From Nitrosomonas sp. (GTDB lineage Bacteria; Pseudomonadota; Gammaproteobacteria; Burkholderiales; Nitrosomonadaceae): DNA of 64,000 nucleotides. The notes beneath the pieces were generated by a model. That model did not search any database. It saw only the letters and a list, made by a program, of their open reading frames with translations, and had not been told where the DNA came from. Shown here piece after piece: positions 57,743 through 64,000 of the stretch. Within the stretch, counting starts at the first letter, position 1; the number at the start of each line of letters is the position of its first letter. The translations under genes and the position numbers were made by a program. The stretch spans positions 42,135-106,134 of the forward strand of contig JADKHF010000009.1 in assembly GCA_016721865.1 (NCBI GenBank), read 5' to 3'.

Positions 57743-58255
57743 TCAGTTCAGCATGATTTCACGAAGTTTCTCTTCCAGTGGCGGGCGCAAACCAGTTTTA
57801 CGGGCCTCCTCAATGGCAACTTCCGGATCATCACCTTTGGTGATTCGGTAGCTAGCCCACATGGCGCTTGCCCGGTTACCCGATCCACAGTGAATCAGTA
57901 CCGGAGTTTTGGCTGATTCGATCACTTTAGTAAACGCGGCCACCTGTTCTTTAGTGATTCCAGCGACGGTCGTTGGAATGTTCACATACGTCATGCCGAC
58001 AAGATCGACCAATGCTTTTTCCTCCATAACGCCTTCATTTTTGGTGCGTAAATCAATAATGGTTTTAAAACCAGTGGCTGACAATGCTTGCACACCACCT
58101 TCACTAATCAGTCCTGATAGGGCAATTTGTTCCGTAGCGCGGTTGTAGTTTTGTACTGCAATAACCTGATGACCAAAAGGTACCCGGCCAGACGCCTGCG
58201 CCATGCTGGTGAACAGAATGGTCATAAGTGCCATCAGAATGATAGAGTATTTCAT
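57743..58255 (-). CDS. Exported rhodanese/phosphatase-like protein (DUF442 type)
   Basis: A 170-residue exported protein. The signal peptide ends SMAQA. The fold matches DUF442/TIGR01244 proteins: GLISEGGVQALSATGFKTIIDLR and the active loop VLIHCGSGNRASAMWASY, a C-x4-R loop as in rhodaneses rather than the C-x5-R of phosphatases. It may transfer sulfane sulfur in the periplasm. The ATG at 58255 follows GAGGC and gives a normal signal peptide; an upstream ATG at 58291 would lengthen it. It is convergent with the ArsR gene, completing a sulfide-handling group. Confidence 0.85.
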   Translation of the reverse strand: MKYSIILMALMTILFTSMAQASGRVPFGHQVIAVQNYNRATEQIALSGLISEGGVQALSATGFKTIIDLRTKNEGVMEEKALVDLVGMTYVNIPTTVAGITKEQVAAFTKVIESAKTPVLIHCGSGNRASAMWASYRITKGDDPEVAIEEARKTGLRPPLEEKLREIMLN

Positions 58256-58401
58256 AGTAAGCCTCATTTGCTGTGTAAGTGAAAAAAACAAACAATATTA
58301 ATTGTAGCTGTACTGAATAATTAAATACAGATTATTCCTGGCGATTCTGGTTTATTGGGCAGGCGCAATACAATCTGTGGTTCCAACGAAGGATAATACT
58401 C

Positions 58402-61118
58402 ATGCAACACGAACAAGCTTCGACATCAGATAAAACACCCATGTGGCATAGCTATTCAGCACAGCAAGTGCTGGAAGCGCTTAAAACTGAGCATGCCGGA
58501 TTATCTCAGGCAGAAGCCAGGCGGCGCTTCGAGCAATACGGCGCGAATCGCTTAAAACCGCCCAAACCGGAAAGCGCCATCATCCGCCTATTGCTGCAAT
58601 TTCATAATGTGCTGATTTATATCTTGTTGGGCGCATCCGTGATGACCGCATTTCTGGGGCACTGGGTGGATAGCGGCGTTATTCTCGGTGTTGTGGTGAT
58701 CAATGCCATTATCGGCTTTGTTCAGGAAGGTAAGGCGGAAAAAGCACTGAACGCTATCCGCCGCATGCTGTCGCTCAATGCGGTTGTATTGCGCGAAGTG
58801 CAACGGATGCAAATTCCAGCTGAAGCGTTGGTGCCGGGCGATATTGTGCTGCTGCAATCGGGTGATAAGGTACCTGCTGACATCCGGTTGCTCATTTGTA
58901 AAAACCTTCGCATTGAGGAGGCCGCGCTGACCGGAGAATCCGAAGCGGTCGAAAAATCCACTCAGGCTGTCGATGCTGTGACAGCGATCGGAGACCGGTT
59001 TTGTATGGTGTACTCGGGCACGCTGGTGGTTTATGGCCAGGGAACGGGTGTCGTGGTAGCTACCGGCCAGCATACCGAAATCGGGCACATCAGTCAGATG
59101 ATCGCGCAAGTCGATAAGCTGGTTTCGCCTTTGTTGCGACAAATGGCGATCTTTGGCCGCTGGCTTACGAATGCAATCTTACTGCTGGCTACGAGTATCT
59201 TTGTGTATGGATTATTGCTGCATGATTATCCTGTCAGTGAAATCTTTATGGCCGCGATTAGCATGGCCATCGCCGCAATTCCTGAGGGATTGCCCGCCAT
59301 CATGACGATTACGCTGGCGCTAGGGGTGCAGAATATGGCACGGCGCAGCGCCATTGTGCGCAAATTGCCCGCAGTGGAAACACTGGGTGCGGTGACCGTC
59401 ATCTGTACTGATAAAACCGGCACCCTCACTCGTAATGAAATGACCGTGCAAGATGTCATAACTGCTCATGATCAATTACAAGTCAGTGGTGTGGGTTATG
59501 CGCCAACAGGTGGATTTAGCCGGGATGGAAAGGAAATCTCGATTACTGATTATGCCGATATGCTGGATATGTTTCGGACCGGATTGTTATGTAATGATGC
59601 ATCGCTGCATCAGCGTGATGGCACATGGATTATTCACGGTGATCCGACAGAAGGGGCGCTTATCACCTTGGCAATGAAAGCGGGATTGGATCCGGTTTTT
59701 GAGCAAGAAACACTACCGCGCACGGATGTGATTCCGTTTGAATCGGAGCATCGCTTTATGGCAACGCTGCATCATGATCATGCCGGACATAGCCTGATTT
59801 ATGTCAAAGGAGCGCCGGAAGAAGTATTGGCCATGTGCAGCCATCAGCGCAGCCAGGGGAAGATCATCTCATTCAGCTTGACTTCTGGCACGCCAAAATA
59901 AGTGAGGCCAGCGTAACCGGGCAGCGCATACTCGCCATGGCCAGTCGTGCAGTTCAAGCAAAACAACAGACGCTAGAGTTTTCTGATGTTAAAACAGGTT
60001 TTTCTTTGCTTGGATTGGTCGGAATTACTGATCCTCCGCGCGAAGAAGCTATTGTCGCCGTACAGCAATGCCATGCGGCAGGTATTCGCGTCAAAATGAT
60101 CACCGGCGATCATCGTATTACCGCCTGTGCCATTGGCGCAAAATTAGGTATTGGGGATGGCCACAGCGCTTTCACCGGCATTGAGCTGGATGATATGGAT
60201 GATATGCAACTGCGTCAGGTTGTTGCAGAAGTGGACATTTTTGCACGCGCGAATCCTGAGCATAAACTGCGGCTGGTGACGGCCTTGCAGGATAACGGTG
60301 ACGTTGTTGCGATGACGGGCGACGGTGTAAATGACGCACCGGCTCTAAAGCGTGCCGATATCGGCGTCGCGATGGGGCAGAAGGGCACCGAGGTGGCGAA
60401 GGAAGCGGCTGAAATGGTGCTGATGGACGATAACTTTGCTTCGATTACGCATGCCGTGGAAGAAGGCCGCACCGTCTACGACAATATCCGAAAAACGGTT
60501 GTTTATATCATTCCAACCAGCGGCGGGGAAGCAGGTATTCTGATGCTTGCTATTATCCTGGGTATGGCCCTGCCCATCACACCGGTGCAGATTTTATGGG
60601 TCAATATGGTAACTACGGTGACGTTGGCGATTTCGCTTTCATTCGAACGGCCGGAAAGTGGAGTAATGTCGCGCCCGCCGCATGATCCCAATGCACCGAT
60701 TTTGTCTGGATTTCTGGTGTGGCGTATTGTTTTTGTTTCTTTATTAATGATTAGTGGCGGCTTCGCGTTATATTTCTGGGAAACCCTGCAGGGCTCCAGT
60801 GTTGAATTGAGTCGAACCGTGGTGGTGAATGTGCTGGTGATGTGTGAAATCGTCTATTTGTTCAATTGCCGCTATTTGGTGGCTTCCGTAATTTCGCGCC
60901 AGGGTTTTTTGGGTAACCGTTATGTTTTATTGGCTGTCGGCCTGCTGGTAATATTGCAGCTACTGTTCACCTATTTGCCTGTGATGCAGCAGCTATTTGG
61001 CACGGCCGCGCTGGATGCTGCGGCTTGGGGACGCATTATCTCGGTCAGTTTATTGCTATTTCTGATCATTGAACTTGAGAAATACTGGCTGCGATGGCGG
61101 GGTGTGAAGGATTTGTAA
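58402..61118 (+). CDS. P-type cation ATPase, Ca2+ (PMR1/PacL) type (one frame break)
   Basis: A P2-type pump of 905 residues once repaired. It has an N-terminal cation-ATPase domain (WHSYSAQQVLEALKTEHAGL), the actuator EAALTGESEAVEKS, the helix-4 motif AIPEGLPAIMTITLALG typical of Ca2+ pumps, the phosphorylation site CTDKTGTLTRNEMT, the nucleotide segment YVKGAPEEVL, and the hinge MTGDGVNDAPALKRADIGVAMG. The frame breaks near 59860; a run of four G needs a fifth to read SQGEDHLIQLDFW. It most likely exports Ca2+ (or Mn2+). The CaCA antiporter gene faces it with seven bases between stops. Confidence 0.94.
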
Positions 61119-61125
61119 TGCTGGA

Positions 61126-62142
61126 TTATTCACCGCCATGCAGATAAAACACATAAGTATTGAGCAGATAGAGTGTGAACAGACTCAGGCTGATCCAGCC
61201 AATGCTGAGGAATAAACGGGTGCTGGGGCGATAAACCAGTCCAACGATGACGATGCCGCTCATGATCACCGCCGACATGGCGGAAAAGGCATGCAATGGT
61301 GAAGTATGTGTCAGTAATGGACCGGTAAGAAAAATGATGTCTTCCAATGCCAGTATAAAAATGTTGAACAAATTGCTGCCTAATAGATTGGCAATGGCCA
61401 TATCCAGTGCACCCATGCGGAATGCAGCAATGCTGACAGCGAATTCAGGAAGCGAGGTGATTCCGGCAATAAATAGTGTGCCCACAAAGGTATTGTGCCA
61501 GCCCATCACTTCAGCCAGTTGTGTTCCTACAAACGGTAAATATATCCCGGCAGCGATGACTGCCATGGCAGATAACGCATAACGCAAGTAAGCCTGATGC
61601 AGGGTCATGTCCGGATAGCGATCCGCGACCTGTTCAACGAACTCTTTTACCTGTGCGCGTTCATGAATATACAGTGCCCGCATCGCTACGATGTAGAACA
61701 ATACGATGGCGGGTGTATAAATGCCCATGTGAATAATATTGAATGTGGTTTTGCCGACCAGCAATACATTCAACCCTACAAACCCGATCAATATCACGCC
61801 AAACCCTGCAGACAGAATATGGCTTGGGCTGGCACGGCGATACAAGGATTCACCACGCACCAGATAATCCAGTACCACCAGAATAGCCAGATTAAATACG
61901 CAACTGCCCAGCAAGCTGCCTACTGCAATATTGGGTACGTTCGCCAATGTTAATGCACTGACACCCGTAACCAGTTCAGGCAGCGAAGTCACTGTGGCAA
62001 GCAGAATAAGGCCGACCCAGCTACCGGACAAACCGGTCTTGTCCGCGATGACATCGGCGTAACGGCACAACCGGGTGCCCGCCCAACCGATTAGCGCGGC
62101 ACAAATGCTGAATTCAAACCAAATGAGTAAGGCGGTGAACAT
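61126..62142 (-). CDS. CaCA-family sodium/calcium antiporter
   Basis: A 338-residue membrane protein with ten or eleven helices and two alpha repeats: ATVTSLPELVTGVSAL followed by GSLLGSCVFNLAILV, and GITSLPEFAVSIAAFRMG followed by ANLLGSNLFNIFIL. These acidic repeats bind the cation in NCX/YrbG exchangers. It should move Ca2+ out against Na+ or H+. The opposing P-type pump gene suggests a shared role in calcium balance. Confidence 0.93.
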   Translation of the reverse strand: MFTALLIWFEFSICAALIGWAGTRLCRYADVIADKTGLSGSWVGLILLATVTSLPELVTGVSALTLANVPNIAVGSLLGSCVFNLAILVVLDYLVRGESLYRRASPSHILSAGFGVILIGFVGLNVLLVGKTTFNIIHMGIYTPAIVLFYIVAMRALYIHERAQVKEFVEQVADRYPDMTLHQAYLRYALSAMAVIAAGIYLPFVGTQLAEVMGWHNTFVGTLFIAGITSLPEFAVSIAAFRMGALDMAIANLLGSNLFNIFILALEDIIFLTGPLLTHTSPLHAFSAMSAVIMSGIVIVGLVYRPSTRLFLSIGWISLSLFTLYLLNTYVFYLHGGE

Positions 62143-62261
62143 ATAACCTGCATTTTATGCTTTTGGCAGAAAAGTTACTTTAATTGTTCAGGAATAATCA
62201 GTTCGCAGGAATTATGGATCTGTATTGTTAGTTGGATTGGTTGTGATAGTAGAGAAGGTTA

Positions 62262-62306
62262 GGGGCAATCTATTTTATGATCTGAAATAAATTGCCCCGT
62301 TTTTTT
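62262..62306 (+). terminator. Orphan terminator, plus strand
   Basis: GGGGCAAT and ATTGCCCC flank a 21-base loop, followed by GTTTTTTT. It is oriented for plus-strand transcripts, but both neighbouring genes are on the minus strand. It could end a small RNA or read-through antisense transcript starting in 62143-62260. Confidence 0.7.
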
Positions 62307-62330
62307 ATCAGCTAGACAGCAGAAGCGGTT

Positions 62331-63796
62331 TTACAGTGAAGCAAGAAAGGCGACCAGATCAGATTTGTCTCTGTTGGTGAGGCCTATTGCAAAACGAGTA
62401 TTATAAAAATTAATCACTGATGGCAGATCTTTAGCTGAACCATCATGGAAATACGGTGGCCGTGATGCAACTGCGCGCAATACCGGTCCTTTAAAACGAC
62501 CGATATCTTTCCATTTCCCCGTAATCAAGGCGCGACCTGGATCGGTGGTCTTGATGATTTCATTAGTATTTTTATTCCTCAATGTGTACAAAGGCATATC
62601 CGGAGTGCGGCGGGAAGAATCGGAAATGCCGATATCCAGCGGCATTGGAATCGAGTGATTGCCCGAATTCGGTGTGTTATGGCATGTGGTGCATGTGCCT
62701 GACAGTTCAGGTGTAGCTAAATCATCATTAATGTCTTTCACACTTTTAATCTTAATAAGTTTGGTGTTAAACAAAACCTGACCGCGTGCAATGGCGGCAT
62801 GAGTTCTCTTGTGGTTATCCTGTGATTTCTTGGAATAGCGACTCCAGATATTATAGAGTGACATCACATTAGGATTAAAATCAGCACCAGTACGATAATC
62901 TCCCGCCAAGGTATCGTTAATTCCAAAATAGTAAGTTTGGTCAATCAATTTTTAGGACCGCCCACCGCGCCATCTTCTGTTAAATTACCTGCATCCTTGT
63001 CTTTCACTTGCGCGGTAAATAATCCCATCTCAAATGCGACGATCTCATCGCGTTCTTCGTCAGTCAGAGCTGCCAATGCTTCCGCGTGACCCAATGTGGC
63101 ATGATTCGCTTGCGTAGACAAATCAAGCGATATGGGAGAAAAGCAGGCCGTCGTGCCATAAATACAATCGCTGGAATTTGGATCAAGCGTTGTTTCACGC
63201 CCTTCCCACATAACTGCACTGATAAATTTAAGATTGGTTGTCGGCATAGGACGACGGAACAATGATAATTCAGTTTTGCTTGCGAAACCGTAAGGATCAT
63301 CTGCCTCGACCAATTCGAACTCCGCATTAGCCGGGATACCAATGCCTACTCGTATATTTGCTTTATTCAGCAGCATGCTGTAAGCATTGCGACGTTTCGC
63401 AACCGTGGATACATCTGCACGAGGAGAGTTGGCGCCATCCACCAAACGAAAAACCGGATCTTTGCCTTCCGTTCTCTCGAAACGCTCTTTAATTCCTTTT
63501 GGAGTTATAGTCCAGCCTTCTGCAGGCACATGACAAGTCGCGCATGTCCGATCATTAGTCCCAAACTTTTTAAAGAAGGCATTATTAAGGTCAATGAAGC
63601 CTTCTGTGCTGTAAGTCTTATCTGTACCATGATTATTCGTTCCGCTAATACTTGACGGATTCGATCGACTACCGTCCCCTCCATCAGAGCCACGACCAAC
63701 ACCATGGTCGCCTGAACCACCATCCGCAAATACTGGTGCTGTCAGCATGATGAACAGTGCTGATGCTGCTTGTAATTTTGTGATTTTTTTCTGCAT
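62331..63796 (-). CDS. Di-heme c-type cytochrome, cytochrome-c peroxidase-like (one frame break)
   Basis: An exported di-haem protein of 488 residues once repaired. The signal peptide ends APVFA; a Gly/Asp/Ser-rich spacer (GGSGDHGVGRGSDGGDGSRS) follows. Haem sites are CATCH (DRTCATCHVPAEG, about residue 87) and CTTCH (SGTCTTCHNTPNS). The C-terminal part has GPVLRAVASRPPYFHDGSAKDL, the fixed His/Met region of MauG/CcpA-like proteins. The frame breaks near 62948, where an A-run needs one more A to read GGPKKLIDQTYYF. It could be a peroxidase, a MauG-like maturation enzyme or an electron carrier. Confidence 0.9.
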
Positions 63797-64000
63797 TTAT
63801 TTCCTCAAATATATCTATGAAAGACGGGCTTAAATTTTAAAAATTTTATTAAGTATCAAGAAGCTTGCGACATCAAATCTGGTTCTGATTAGAAAGATTC
63901 TTCAGCTTGCCCAAGCCAAAATGCCGGGCGAGACTTGATCAAGTAATTCACTGTCCGAAGAATCTGGTTCACTCTTTTTTTCAACCAAAAATATTGTCGC

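Noticed and set aside
1..64000. CRISPR arrays, tRNA and rRNA genes, prophage
   Set aside because: No regularly spaced repeats, no tRNA-like folds outside genes, and no phage structural genes were seen.

Overview
This window looks like a chromosomal segment of a betaproteobacterial ammonia oxidiser of the Nitrosomonas type. The clearest marker is a gene for the small His-rich metal-binding protein SmbP, a protein known from Nitrosomonas europaea. The hemH, hrcA, nadK, recN and uvrA, yajR-like, ssb blocks, an Omp32-type porin and a PEP-CTERM protein fit this. The species cannot be named from the sequence alone, and no ammonia-oxidation genes are present.

Layout. Positions 1-1900 hold debris: a frameshifted IS3-family transposase and the broken C-terminus of a type I restriction subunit (HsdR). 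Then come a PAS/GGDEF/EAL signalling protein, a UPF0016 cation transporter, a PepSY/PhoP/PhoQ-like metal-response operon, a His/Tyr-rich secreted protein, smbP and hemH. hrcA, nadK, recN and a membrane-fused spermidine-synthase-like protein follow. Positions 15.5-22.6 kb carry the most unusual region: two tandem secreted proteins and a third small one, all predicted to have histidine as mature N-terminal residue, then a TlpA-like thioredoxin, a DUF4266 lipoprotein, a two-domain outer-membrane protein (DUF3570 fused to a Met-rich barrel) and an ApbE flavin transferase. The DUF3570 part contains a DTWSGAT motif resembling the FMN attachment site used by ApbE. Two identical-armed palindromes lie upstream.

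Next are a class 3 lipase, an HhH-fold protein, a complete AmmeMemoRadiSam set (MEMO1, AMMECR1, radical SAM) with an alpha/beta hydrolase, an esterase, an ABC exporter and a TraB-family protein. A PEP-CTERM gene and a lipoprotein precede hypC-hypD-hypE-hypX, which points to an oxygen-adapted [NiFe] hydrogenase encoded elsewhere. Two L,D-transpeptidases flank an Lpp-like lipoprotein, followed by a porin, glycerate kinase, uvrA, a YajR-like transporter and ssb.

The right part has an intact-ended IS3-family element with a 3-bp target duplication beside an IS110 remnant, iron genes (bfr, and hemP under a Fur box), a tandem J-domain/PilZ protein, a sulfide-detoxification cluster (MBL hydrolase, pmpAB, ArsR/BigR-like regulator, rhodanese/phosphatase-like protein), a Ca2+-type P-ATPase facing a CaCA antiporter, and a di-heme cytochrome.

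A general caution: about 20 genes, including core ones (uvrA, recN, hrcA), are each split by single-base indels, mostly in homopolymers. Restoring one base makes nearly all of them full length, so most splits probably reflect sequencing error rather than gene decay. Such genes are given as CDS with the break described; true debris is given as pseudogene.
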